Below, one piece after another: positions 1 to 12,200 of a stretch of DNA of 64,000 nt (the first letter of the stretch is position 1; the number at the start of each line of letters is the position of its first letter). The position numbers were made by a program, and so were the translations under genes. The stretch covers positions 16,178,995 to 16,242,994 of the forward strand of contig CM026430.1 in assembly GCA_014871385.1 (NCBI GenBank), written 5' to 3'. A model generated the notes under the pieces. The model searched no databases. It had not been told where the DNA came from and was given only the letters and a program-made list of their open reading frames with translations. This DNA comes from Ceratodon purpureus (taxonomy: Eukaryota; Streptophyta; Bryopsida; Pseudoditrichales; Ditrichaceae).

Positions 1-591
1 CACAATGACACGGCCACACTTTGAATTATTAGAATTTCTAATAACCGGTAAGTTACTAAACTTCTTAAAGGAGGTGACTCAATTCATATGTCCTCCAGTA
101 CGCAGACAGCAATTTAGCAATAAGAACACAAGAGTCAGGCACAGGAAACTAGGAATTTGTGTTCATACTTGGCTCATTGTATCACATGATTGTCGAGAGC
201 TTGGAGCTGGGAGCCTGAAACATATGGTGCTGGAGAATTCGGATCTAAGGCTACCGGTCAGCATCCCTCTGGAATACGCATTGTATTGATACTATCCTTG
301 GAGGGGAATTTGAAGTCACCATCTTGTTCAAATGAGTCTCTGTATTTTTGCACAGAATATTGAGGCTAATACGGTCACCCATATGAAGTTATGGGAGGTG
401 GCTCTCTCAAGCAAATATTTCTGTACTGCTTGGAAGATCCGAAGGGCCTTGTTTGATTTGTTTGAGGGATGAATTAGTACTTATCACTTTTAAATGGACG
501 ACCAAGTATCACTTTGTAGCTCTGCTTGAATCAACTGGAACATACTGAGCCCAAATTTCCCTTGCCATGTATATGATTGATCAGTTACTTG
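1..591. other. No gene recognised
   Basis: Short open frames occur here but none shows a domain, a splice pattern or a family I recognise. The sequence ends where the repeat shared with 56.2 kb begins. Confidence 0.5.
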
Positions 592-2135
592 AAAGTGAAT
601 TAGAAGATTGTTTTTTAGAACTATATGTAGACGATCAAAGATGTTTTACATTGATTGCACTATGTGATAAATATTGAACAAAATATTTTATATATGACAT
701 CTAAATTTTTATTGAACTTAAATTGAACATATATATGCTATAAGTTTCTTCCTTAAATATCAATTCCACAACATTCAAGTAAAATGTCTAATACATCTAT
801 ATTGAAGTTTGTCCAAATTTTCTCCATTCTTTTTCCAACCACTTTTGTCCCAAGATTGTATTAGGATTATACAAAACACGATGTCTAAAGTACCATCCTC
901 TAAATAATGCTTGCAATTGCACTACATTCCTCACCTTCCTTTCATTCCATATCCAACAATTCCATGCATGATTGATCTCTAATGAGTCTCTTTTCATAAG
1001 ACTTGATTCCAAAACTTGTTCGTAAAATAGTCGATAAAGTGCATACAAGGTAATCACTGCTTCAAAGTCTTTATCGTCTTTTTCCATGATCCGAAGGTGC
1101 ATATAAGGATCAATACAAAGTTGTGCATGCTCATACATCTTTACACATGATATTGCTTTAATCTCCAAGTTACTACTTTGTTTTTATGTTTGTTCTTCTA
1201 TATGCTCTTGTGTTTTCTCTTCCATTTCCACTATAGATGGCCTCAAAATTTCACATAGAGTGTCATCAATGCCAAACTAAGATAATACTTCTCCGTCATG
1301 ACAAGATGAACATCCATCATCAGATACATACTTGTGTAATATGGCTTGCTTAGCTTTCACATTGACCATCAAGAAGTATCCACCGAGGTGACGAAGTTCA
1401 TCTTTACTTTAAAAAAAATATTCATTTCCATCCCAATAATATCTTTTTTTATTATAACCAAATTGAAATTTTGCAATTAAGATCCAATTATGATGACATG
1501 AAAATTGGTCATGACATATTTCTTATTCTTTGGCGTCTATTGTAGGTAAATTGTGACAAGTATTGGGCCAACACTCTTGAGGATGCCACCACCTGACTTC
1601 TGACCAGTAATTCTATTTTTTGATGTTGGATTCTTTAGATGTTGTTTGATTCAATTTTAGGTTGTTCATTTCTTAGGTTACATCTAATCCAACTATCGAC
1701 ATCCTTTCTGGAATAGTTAATTTGATAATCTAAAGTTAGATCTATAATGAATAGTAAATATATTCTCTATTATTTCAAATGTTCAGAAAATATAGTAATA
1801 GAATAGAAAATGACTTCAATAATCATATTATATTTGAAAAGTAGACATATTTAACACTTTTTATTTCCTTTTGAAATTTCTAGAGTAAAATTTTAAGTGA
1901 TACTTTTAGAAAATGCATGTATTTAAATATAATTCTTATATTTATCTCAACATCACTTACTTTACTTCACTCTAAAATCTACAATTTCCATTCAAAAATC
2001 AATGCCTTTTTGTAAATGTTGTAATAAACCAACATCTTAATAACTAAATTGAAACCACCCATAAATATGTACACACAGAATATATTTGAGAAGATCAGAA
2101 TCTATAGTTCTTTGAAGAAAATCTAGACCATTCTT
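592..2135. repeat. AT-rich direct repeat, copy A
   Basis: This stretch matches 56224-58038 in the same orientation. By eye the first 650 bases or so show no difference between copies; beyond about 1245 substitutions and indels accumulate, yet the match can be followed to the segment around 2125 (copy B 58022-58036). Both copies are strongly AT-rich compared with the gene-bearing middle of the window. No long terminal repeat, target duplication or inverted terminus was identified, so its class (DNA element, retroelement or viral insertion) is open. Confidence 0.85.
797..1380 (-). pseudogene. Repeat-borne ORF with IQ-like motif, copy A
   Basis: The minus strand reads an uninterrupted 123-codon frame (1168-797), identical in protein to the frame at 56804-56433. 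It carries an IQ-like motif (VQLQALFRGWYFRHR) near its end. In the same frame upstream, across a TAA at 1184-1186, coding-like sequence continues with an acidic stretch ending EKTQEHIEEQT and, further up, HLGGYFLMVNVKAKQ. Copy A has further changes upstream, including a stop where copy B reads SSSDIDE. The family is not recognised. The GGYF segment loosely recalls RNA polymerase subunit 2, but that is a weak resemblance. Both copies share the TAA, so the frame was broken before duplication or the ORF really starts after it. Confidence 0.4.
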
Positions 2136-2238
2136 AACCTCTAAAGGACAAACTGCCACATTTGGGCTTTTTTAGAGTTTGGGCATGTATCTATAGATTC
2201 AATTTATATCTAGATTTTCTGAAATTTTTATTGGGACT

Positions 2239-2850
2239 TTGCCGTTTTGGGAGCTACGTGTGCGTTTTTTTTTTTTGGATGATGTGGAAGATGATGGAGT
2301 GGAGGACCACGAGAGTGTCAAATATTTATACCGGGATGAGACATGGAACAAAACGCATTTTACTTATAATCCTCCGCCACAAGATTTTATTGGTATATCA
2401 AGCTCAAATATTTTTTGGAGGTCATTTCCTACAATGGTCCAATTATTTGAAATGTTTTGGGGGCATATTATTTTACAGGACATTATGCGGGAAACAAATA
2501 GGTATGCCACGGAGGTTGACGGTTTGGGGAATACTATGGGAGGGAAGAGTTGGACAGATGTCACCATGCCCGAATTGAAGGATTTCATGGCAATTTGGTT
2601 GTACATGGGTATGAAACGTCAACCAAACATCAAGTGTTATTGGCATAAACAGGGCTCCATATTTCATTGTCCTATTATCACTAGAATTATGACCCGGCAA
2701 CGGTTCGAAGATTTGACTAAATGTTTGCACATCACAAACCCGGCAACTTATGTACGTGAGAAAGATTTACCGGGGTATGATCAGTTGGGACAAGTTCGGT
2801 GGTTGATAGATTGCATTAGGGATAATTGTATGAATTCTTGGAATTTAGGG
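2239..2850 (+). pseudogene. PiggyBac-type transposase, N-terminal fragment
   Basis: The frame reads like the N-terminal part of the piggyBac transposase domain (DDE_Tnp_1_7 family): FTYNPPPQDF, then LFEMFWGHIILQDIMRETNRYA, the E-L-KDFMAIWLYMGMKRQPNIKCYW stretch, and RQRFEDLTKCLHITNP. This order (block before the catalytic core, then the 'small fish' LTKCLHITNP-like element) is typical of the family. The frame leaves transposase homology near 2850, where copia sequence begins, and I did not find the catalytic aspartates downstream. It is therefore a truncated relic. Confidence 0.75.
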
Positions 2851-3600
2851 AAGTTTTGCACCATCGCCAAGATGGGGAGATCACAGAAGACATTTACATG
2901 GCACCGCCTATCGGCTTCGAGGACAAGTTCCTTGTCGGCACAGTCTATAAGTTACACAAGTCTCTTTATGGTCTTAAGCAGTCCAGTAGAGTATGGAATC
3001 AACGATTTCATGAGTTTCTAACAACCTACAGTCTCAAACCTACTTCAGCAGATGCTTGTCTCTACACTAGCACCCAATACCCTCGCCTCATTCTTATGAT
3101 CTTTGTTGATGATGGCATACTCTGTAGCACAGATACAGTCATTGCCGACACCATCCTTAGTTTTATGGGTCAAGCCTTCAAGATCACTACCTCTAGTCCT
3201 GAGATATATGTTGGTCTCCGTATCACCCGTGACAGAAACCATCGAGTCTTTCAAATAGATCAATCTCGTTATGTCCAGAAGCTCCTCAGAAAGTATGAAG
3301 TTTGTCGATGCCGCCCCAATCTCCTTCCTAGCCGACCCCTGTAGCACACTCGAGCACTTTTCCACAGTTGATGACGCCCCAAATCCTAGCTTCCCTTACC
3401 GTCCTATTGTTGGTAGTGTCCTCTTTGCTAGCACTGGTACTCGGATCGACGTCACTTTTGCCACGAGCAAGATTGCACAGTTTGTGCAGAATCCAAAGAC
3501 ACCACACGTCAACGGAGCTAAGCGGCTCCTTAAGTAACTTAGCGGCCACTCTAACCTTTGCATCACCTATACGGCTACGGACAATGCTGGGGGGAAGCAC
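2851..3600 (+). pseudogene. Ty1/copia reverse transcriptase fragment inserted in piggyBac
   Basis: From about 2868 the plus strand reads the C-terminal half of a copia reverse transcriptase: EITEDIYMAPP, VYKLHKSLYGLKQSSRVW, then the catalytic region LMIFVDDGIL (the family's YVDD box, here FVDD), then VGLRITRD and QSRYVQKLL. Near 3290 the frame shifts and continues as PFPYRPIVGSVLF-like and DVTFATSKIAQF sequence, the RT-RNase H connector. It breaks again after KRLLK at 3537. No integrase, gag or LTR is attached. The element is a broken internal fragment lying directly after piggyBac sequence. Confidence 0.8.
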
Positions 3601-5933
3601 AATAAAGTGTACCAAAAAAGTGCTTAGCTCATTGCCAATTTCAGCCATTGTTGTAAACATTAAGAAAAGTGGTATGTATGTTTTGGATGTGTTGAAAGGG
3701 GGTTGGGATATAGAAAATAGACTTGGGTATCTCGGGTCTCGGAAATTTTGGACAGAAGGTGCGGCTTTTACGATGCCCTATGAGTACCTGGAAGTGAGAC
3801 GAAGTGAATGCTGGCATTTTGAAAAGTGCCTAGAAAAGGAGCAAACTTTATCAGAATTCACTTTTGATTGCGCTGCGGCGTCCGTTTCTGAATTGCGGAT
3901 GCAGAAACGGGCATGACCACTTTGTTTGCAAGTTTGGATGGACGAGAAGTACGGTAGGGACGTTTTCGGAGGCTTGTTTTCCGGGACACTTTTTGGTGTC
4001 TTCTTGGAAAATATTGTGGCATTTAAATTTTTTTTCACTGATATTGACATTATATTGATCAAGCAGAAAAAAAAAAAGTGAAAAGGGAATAATTTAAAAA
4101 ATGAGGTCCCACTTTAAATTCACTGTTGAAAAAGTGGCAGCGGGTTGCAAGTGCCTCAGGAGAGTGCCACGCCATACCGGGTGGTTAAGCGGTTCTATGG
4201 GAACGCCATGAGTGAGTTCTGCTCAGGGGTGACCTCGTTCGTGCGGGTAATGAACTGGCGGTGTTAGCTGATAGTACAGTCGTCACTTGTTGGGTGCAGT
4301 CGCTGTAAATGTTTTGTTTATCTTTCAATATGTACAACAGATGATAGTTTAGGGGATGGGGGGATAGGCAATTTCCCGAATTCGAAGGTTTTGTAAAAGC
4401 ACCAACAGATGCTGGAATAGTTCCGGAAAGATGCTAATGCCAGGAAACAATGACGTTGCTGGAGTCCACAGTACTGCGACTGCGTCGTATGGATTTGTGC
4501 TCTTGGAATTGCGAGTTAGGGTTTGGGAAAATTGATGGGAAATTGACAGGCAATCGATAGTCAGCTACGGAGGACCTCTATTGATTCGAGAGATTTGCAT
4601 GGTGTGCGAGTATCCAAAAATGCACACGAGGCTACAATGACATGATGCCGACAGCAACCTTGACATGGCAACGTGCAGCCACAGTTGGTGCACTGGGGAC
4701 ATAAGGTTTCGGGTTCTGGAGCGGGATTGATGACGAGAATGCGGTTCAATACGAACCAGAGGTGCACTGAAAGAGGAGGTGGTGCAGAGGAGGTGAATAA
4801 TCGATAACCTCAACGAAATGCAGAGTACTTCATACGCAGGTTCGTATCACACTCCAACCTAGGGTTTAGGGGTTTCAGGCCTAAATGTGGAACTGAAGGT
4901 GACTGAGTGGTTGTTGATGGAAGCAAAACTGCGAATGTGAGATGGGTTCGGGAATTGATGCTCTATTCTTCATTCTGAATTTTAAGGATGGACATGTGAC
5001 AAGGGATTACTCTATATCTTTGCAGTTCTGCTCACGAATTGAGTGTGTGATGGGCATGCCCAGGGTTTAGGGATTACCATGCAAGTATGGATTGTACGTG
5101 CTCAGCAATTGGTGCTCCAAGTTCGGGGTCGTAGAAGACAGATGCCCAGCGGCCGAGAAGAGGAAGGCACCGGGCGGATGGAATGCAAAGCGGCGCCAAG
5201 CGGACTGGAATTAAGTGTTAGATGGGATTTGGGATCAGAGATCGAAAGATGGGAACGACGTTGGCAACACGGGATGCAGGGCTATAGGACATACTTCTGT
5301 GAATAAAAAAACATCTCGTCTGAGGCATTAGGTACGGTTTCTTCTCAACGTGAAAGCGGGAACTTGATGTTCGATGTAGAACATATGCCGTGGATTAGGG
5401 TCTGACATTTAGTTTGCCATCGCATACATGGTAGTTCTCACACACATCGACACTCTGGATTTAGTAGCGACGACGATGTTCTGCTGAGCTTCGAGATGCA
5501 TTTGGTTTGTTGTGAACATGGTCCACAAAGCAGATTCTGTCTATCCCTGAATGGTAATTCGTCTGAGGATGCAGCTCTCAAATGGACTGTCCGTATACGG
5601 TATACGGTATACGAAATTTGTGCACGTTGCTTCGGGACAACTTTTTGACATGGACAGTAGGTCATTGCTCATATGGTTCGGAGAGGAACTGGAATTGACG
5701 CTAGGAGTCATGAGCATTGAACAGAGTTGATTTGGAGCAAATTGGTTGGATTGATGTGGGGTGTTTCAGTGAGAGTGGATTTAGTAATCACAATGTAGAG
5801 CACATCTTATTTTCCAGCACTCTGTATATGTGGCGATATTTTTCAGGTTCGCATTTATTCTGATAAGTCTGGTAATACCAAGATCTCGGGTGTTTTAACC
5901 TCGTTCTTTATATTCTTTATCTGATGCCTTCAG
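3601..5933. other. No gene recognised; missing SGT1 5' exons expected here
   Basis: I see no convincing exon in this 2.3 kb. The first TPR-coding exons of SGT1 should lie immediately upstream of 5934 but were not found on the plus strand. Short telo-like GGGTTTAGGG motifs occur near 4861 and 5062. The first 450 bases could be more decayed transposon sequence. Confidence 0.4.
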
Positions 5934-8103
5934 TGTAGCGTGCTTTCATCTCGAAGAATATGAGACCCCAAAGGCTTCCTTCGAAGCAGGAGCCGCTTTA
6001 GATCCAAAGACCGCTTCGTTCAAGTGATGGATATCAAAATGCGGAGCAAAGTTGAGAGGTAGAAATGTTTTTTTTTTTATTTTTTTTATGATTAAATTGT
6101 TTAATTTTTCCCATTTCTTTTTCCTCTGTTTGCTGCTAAAAATTTGAACTTGACTAACTTGATCATCACTTCAACCTTTTGCATTGTGTATTTACAGAGG
6201 AAAATGGCGAAGGAGCTACAGCTTCCGAGCCGGCTTCTCCTGCAGTTGATACCTCGGAGACGGTCGCACAATCGGGCAGTTCTCAGGTGCCATCTTCTTC
6301 TGAACCTCACTCTCAGAAAGAAGAGCCAGCTTCAAGCTCTTTACCTGTACCCGTGCCCGCGCCTGCTGCGCCTGCACCAACAAAATACAGGTGTGGGACA
6401 GTTGCATTGATTTGTAGTTCAAATTTTTTAACAATACAATCCAACTGTCGGTTGAAGGTGGTAATGTGGTTTATTGATGGAAAATAAACATTCTTCTTGT
6501 CTTCATAATCATATTATGTGCTCACGGAGTTCTGGTCCCCTACGTATATTAGTATTCCAGTTCATCATTGGTTTCAACGATGGGAAGAGATTGAACAATT
6601 CTGATTACTTTTGGACGATATATTTCACTGCAGGCATACTAGGTACAAGTCACAATCCCATACCTTTATTGAGATCTTCGCTAAAGGCGTCAAGAAGGAT
6701 AAATTGGAAGTTGACTTCGGAGAGGAAATCGTAAGACATTCTTGCCATACTTTTGTTTTCATTCCAACATCATTCTGTCTTATTGCAGTGGTGATGTTTT
6801 AAGTTAGACTGCACTTGGCCACATGTTCTTTTATGGTATTGTTCAGGTCTTTGTATCTGAGAGGTTATGAATTTGAGCTGTACTTGCACCGTAATGTTCA
6901 TTTAATCATGTATTTCGTTTTTGTCCCCACGTCATTTGGCATGGTAAGGTTTTGGTGGAAAACCTGCTGATGTTCGCAGCTCAAGGTCGTCATCAATTCT
7001 GGAGAATCAGAGGAGCCTTATGTTTTGAAGCTTCACCTATATAGCAAGGTACGCTGATGTCCACTTTCTGATGTTCTTTATTGTGCAACCCTAGTTCTCT
7101 AGTTGAATTGCTTTCAATCGGTCTATCTTCCTCAAGTACTGTGGCGTACTTTCTGGTACTGAGAACTTTGAATCGCAGATTGTCCCAGCACAATGCAGTT
7201 ACAATCTTTTCAGCACAAAGGTTGAAATCAAGCTCACCAAGGCAGAACGTCTACAATGGAAGCAGCTTGATTTTGATCCTCAGCCACAAACTATTAAAAC
7301 AGTGGCTATTCCAAAAGGTTCAGTGGTTATTTATTGCCTACTTTGATTCACATTACGGTACATGTAATTAATGAATCTCCTTTTAACTCTAGATACCTGA
7401 GATGTGCTTATTTTACTTTTCTTTAATTTATTGCTTGGACCGCAGAAGTGGGGGATAGGGTGAAGTATCCAACATCAACTAAGATACCCGTGAAGGACTG
7501 GGACAGGCTGGAGGCGGAAGCGAAGAAACAGGTATGTCGTATGCCGTTGTGGACCTTATGGTGTTTCAGATTTGATGTAATTCGATATTGGTTATCAGAA
7601 GCTGGTTTCTTGGTTCTAGATCTCACTTTAGGGAGGCATCTGTAGGATATCATGGTTCTTTTTCGCACATTACACTAATATGTGGGACGTTACCTTATGT
7701 AAGAGAAGGATGAAAAACTTGAAGGGGATGCGGCTCTTAACAAGCTGTTCCGGGAAATTTACTCAAATGCCGACGAGGATACAAGGCGTGCAATGAATAA
7801 ATCGTTTGTATGTTCCTTTCACTACGTTTTACCAATTTCCGTTTGACTACTTTTTGAAATGAATTCACCAGCTCGTGTCTCATGTCTTCGCAATCATCCT
7901 ACTTATGAGCTCTCATTTCGTGGGAATGCAAACTGAAATTTTAGATGCCTTGAATCGTTTTTAACTGGCATTGATCACTGTGAATATTTGGGCAGGTGGA
8001 ATCCAACGGTACAGTACTTTCCACGAACTGGAAGGATGTTGGCAGGAAGAAGATAGAGGGAAGCGCTCCAACAGGTATGGACACGAAAAAGTGGGAAATA
8101 TAA
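5934..8103 (+). pseudogene. SGT1: SGT1 co-chaperone, 5'-truncated with an in-frame TGA
   Basis: SGT1 links HSP90 to NLR immune receptors and SCF ubiquitin ligases in cytosol and nucleus. Eight exons join in a consistent frame: 5934-6058, 6198-6390, 6634-6730, 6980-7048, 7179-7317, 7446-7531, 7706-7807, 7996-8103. The first gives the last TPR repeat (VACFHLEEYETPKASF). Then come a Ser/Pro/Ala-rich linker, the CS domain (FIEIFAKGVKKDKLEVDFGE, EIKLTKAERLQWKQL) and the SGS domain ([44 protein letters not shown]) ending KKWEI, as in plant SGT1. A TGA at 6025-6027 interrupts the TPR exon between FK and WI, and the upstream TPR exons and start codon are absent. Everything after the TGA is clean, so a CS-SGS product from an internal start is conceivable but unproven. 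Confidence 0.85.
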
Positions 8104-8359
8104 GTCATTGATGTAACCAGTAGTTCAAGCTAATGGGGCCCACACTTCATCAGTGCAATTGCTTAAGATTTGATGGGCAGTGTCTGGAGGAGTTCCTCAG
8201 CTTGGTTGCCGAATTGTTCTGACATGGACAACTTATACATCAACGACGTGCTTCTCTATTACCCCATTTAGAATGTATTTCTGGTCTGAGGTGTAGTTAC
8301 TAGCAAATTTAATCTGTTATAGATTAGCTTCAACAAGTGATCTTGTATCGCTGAAGATC

Positions 8360-9285
8360 TCGCTGTATGAGAATACGGTAATTTCGACCAGTCTACCATG
8401 GGACTCTTCCTGCTCGAAGAGAAGTGGCTGTGAAGGTCGCTGATGAGTCCACTCGTCGAGGAGAACATGAGTTCCTGAATGAGGTATGAATATTTACATA
8501 ATACATCTTCAACTGTAGAATCTAAACAATATCCAAAATCCTTGTTCGGTTGTAGCATTTGAACGAACTAGTTTCTGTTGAACGGAATACATGGCATTCA
8601 TCGTTCACTACTTGATTTTTATCAACTATTATTTAAGATCCATATGGTAATGCAATGTTTCTACTTTTTAGTCTAAGCTTGTAGCGGTACGTGATGAACA
8701 TTGATTATGATGCAGGCTCTACTTTTATCCAGAGTGCACCACAAAATGTTGGTAGAGTTGTTGGGATATTGCGAAGAAAAACAAAAGCAAAGGCTGGTCT
8801 ATGAGTACCTACGAAATGGCTCAACAAACATGATCAAGTACGTGGTATATCATTCAGCCAAGAACTTGCATCGACTTCTTCAAGTTATGGGTTCTGAATT
8901 CCACGTCCTATGATCCTTTCTGAGCTAATCGAAGAATGGGATGTTGCAGGAATTCCTAAGCCTACGCAAACCCGGAATTGGAGGATCGAGTCTAAGGATT
9001 GCTCTAAATGCAGCAGAAGGTGACGCGCGACGCATCTCTAATTTCCACAACTTCCAAAGACTGAAGTCTGGTATATAAAAAAGGCGCCCTTTTTAGTCTC
9101 ATACTGCTCAATCATATGTGTGGTTTTTGTTTTCAGGTTTGGAGTACCTACACACAGGCTGCACCACGAGCATCATACATCGTGATGTGAAGAGTGGCAT
9201 CATTTTACTCCAAGGCACGACAAAATCAGAAGTTTCCAAAGTGTCACGCTTCGGCCTCTCAGGAACAGGACCTCAGCAAGATAGG
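8360..9285 (+). pseudogene. Receptor-like kinase fragment (decayed)
   Basis: Exon-like pieces of a plant receptor-like Ser/Thr kinase follow each other. Near 8372-8483: the glycine-rich loop YGNF-PVYHGTLPARREVAVKV, containing the ATP-binding Lys, and EHEFLNE. Near 8716-8837: [19 protein letters not shown] and [10 protein letters not shown]. Near 8950-9018: LRIALNAAEG. Near 9136-9285: LEYLHTGCTTSIIHRDVKSG (catalytic loop HRD) and a weakened activation segment SRFGLS where DFGLS is usual. One base is missing in the glycine loop (around 8378), shifting frame, and the invariant DFG Asp is replaced. Sequence of the kinase C-lobe is absent: it stops where the next gene's first exon begins. Non-functional. 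Confidence 0.75.
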
Positions 9286-9286
9286 G

Positions 9287-12200
9287 ATGGGTTCAAAGAG
9301 AAATGCTCACGCAAGGGCGGCTGCGTCTCGGAGGAGAGAGCTCAAGCTAGAGGCTAGCCAGCGAAGAGAGCGAGAGATTTTGGAGGAGGCTGAGCAGAAC
9401 CGACTACGAGAAGAAAGGTCCGTAATTTCAACGCAGGAAACCCTTCCTCCCTTGTTTGAATCTGAGTATAGGTTGATGTTTATGTGAAGTGTGTGCGTCG
9501 TGTGTTCCATGGTTCACATCATTACTGCTAGCAGTAATGACCGGATGGAATAGAATAGAGCACATTGTAAGGTGCGAAGTTTCATAGGCTCGGTGGTCTT
9601 TGGAACAGGCTTCTACAGAAGCGCGAGCATCATCGCAGATGGCGAACTCGCTCTGTACCGGATGAGGTTGTGGCTACCGTAGGCGAGGGAAGTGGCGAGG
9701 GACCGTCAGGGACGCAGGAAGACGAGGAGCCTGACATCGTAGAGCATTGGGATAATGACAGAGGCACGGAGGCTCGGTGCAGCAACGGAGACAGCGGTGG
9801 GGGAATCTCAATCGAGGCAGAGTCCTTGGAGGAGAATGTGGTCCACACTGAGTCTACGGAATCTGACCACGTTAGTGGCGACGATGTAGATGGCGAAAGA
9901 GTCGTCCCACGCAACCGGAAGTGCTCATGGGCAGCTTCTAAGGGAGTGAACGATCTCATGCGCATGCTGGATGCGGGGTTCTCGGATGAGGAGAAGAAAA
10001 ATGTGTTGCACCGGTATTTTTCAGATGAACGCATCCGCGCGATTGATCCAGAATTGACCAAGGCTGTTCTGAAATTGCGATCTGTGGCTACGACGACGGT
10101 ACAAAGTTTGAGAGGGGCACTACAAAGCATTCGATCAGGAACTATACAAGGGAAACTGAAGGTACGGAATATCGTGCTGACGGCAGCGGTGTCGAAGGGC
10201 GATCATTCCCAGCGCAACATTTGCAATGCACTGGGAGCGTCTCGATATCTTGTTCGCAAAGCGTTCCAACGGCGTGCTGAGGTCGACGAAACTGGAGAGA
10301 ATCTATGGGACGGTGGGGGCAGAAAGAGGCGGAGCGACGCTCTTACTGCAGAGGATACAGATGCGGTTTGTTCCTGGTGGGAGACTGAGACTACTGTTTC
10401 CCCTAATAAGCGAGACGTGAAAAGACGTAGGACTGGAGTTAAGGAGCATGAGACTCATGCCACTCACTATCTGCAAGTGTCACAGGTGAGATAACACTGT
10501 TCAACCTTGTCATCTCTGAATTTCTGCTGGTACTTCCATTGAGTTCCACGAAGATGTAAAGTTGTAGTCCGTTACTCTGAGTAGAATGCTACTGCGGACA
10601 CGCCTGTTTGGTCATGTGGAGCGTAATATGGGGGGCGTACGGCAATGTCTGATTTTGTGCTCTTCGCGTCCGTTTTTTAGGATCACACTTACCTTCGGAA
10701 GGAGATGAACAGGTAAGGCACTACCAATACTCGTCGATTTAGATGTTGGCATAATTATATGCCTGCGCATTATGTGGTTAAGCTCCATTTGATGGTGCGA
10801 AGTGGCATGAGTTGTATGGGCAGGTGAAACTGTACAGTCGGCTGCTACGGTAGTCCCTGACTCGATGAAAGTTATGCATGACAATGTGCCGACGTGGGTA
10901 ACATGGTTTAACTCTAGATTTGTGAACTAAGAACCGGTTGCTTCGGCACCAATTGCATATTAGACTGTGAGCCATGCCGGATTCAGTTTGAAGTAGGGTG
11001 TCTCGGCTATTACCTGGATGGGAAAAGCGAAACACTAAGGTTTCACTGAGCATGATATTGGGGTATGCGGGATGTTCATTGACTGGCTTGCCAGGGCTTC
11101 TCTGATGTATTTTTGTGGGTGTGTGCGTGTCCCACAGTTGGAGTTCCATGCGCGGTTCAGGGAAGCAAACGAGGCGAGGAAGGTGGGGCTACGGGCGTTC
11201 GAGCTGCTGAAGCCCTTCTACGTGAGAAGGTTAAGGGAGAGGAATACCTGCGCCTGTCATTACCACTGCGAGATTGCAGAGCTACGGATTGGTTGGAATA
11301 ACATGAGGACAACAACGAAGGGTATACATGGGCGCCACTGTGGGTGCAGCTGCGAGGTCTGCGAGAAGCCTGCAAGTGTGGAGTCGACATTAGTGGACGG
11401 GACATCTACCTGCCATGCTGAGTTGACTCATTTCACAGGGTTAACAGATATGTGGCACAGCGTTCTTTGTCCGGTACAGGAGGACGGCTGGCACAATCAA
11501 AAGTGTATCAAGGGCGAGTGTGAGGTATGTGGGGTGGACATGCTGCCCTTGTGTCCGCGGGAAGAGGACGAGAATGTCAATTTGATGGTACAGTGGCACA
11601 ACTTTGAGATGGTTGCTCATGGCAAAACGCGGGCAGGGAAGGAAAACAAAGTTCTTCGTATGATGTACAAGACCACAGGGGCGCCTGTGTTTCTTGATTA
11701 CTTGAGGCAGAAGTTGAGGCCCTTCATTGTACACAACTACGTAGCGAAATGGCAGGCCGAGCAGTACAAGGTTTCAATAGATACCTTTCCACCCGACTCA
11801 GTTCTGTCTGTCGTGGATTTCGCAGAGAACTATACTTTTCAGCCCTATCAGGAGGTGCAGTCGATGCACTGGCTCCAGCACCAGATAACGATACTAGTGC
11901 ACATCATGTACCGGTGGAATCCGATTTACCTTGCTGACCGAGGATCAGGTGCACCCAAGCTCATCACCGAATATCACTATTACATCAGCGATGACGCGGA
12001 GCACGATACCCTCTTTGTCCAGCATTGCTTTGCACGGCATTGGAAGCATATCACTGATAGGGGGATCAAGCCTAACGAGCACATTGTTTGGTCTGACGGC
12101 TGTGCCGCACAATTCAAGAGTAGGAGGTGCTGGTATCACGTCTCCAGGTGTGCCCCGAATCATTCTTGCCTATTTTCCCATGCACTGTATTTTACTGTCC

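Noticed and set aside
3601-4060. Remaining piggyBac catalytic domain after the copia fragment
   Set aside because: Translated frames show no DDD motifs or recognisable piggyBac blocks.
10680-10711. A possible 32-base exon (DHTYLRKEMN) bounded by TAG and GTAAG inside the second intron of the transposase-like gene
   Set aside because: Its inclusion would shift the frame of the conserved next exon; direct joining of VSQ to LEFHARF keeps frame.
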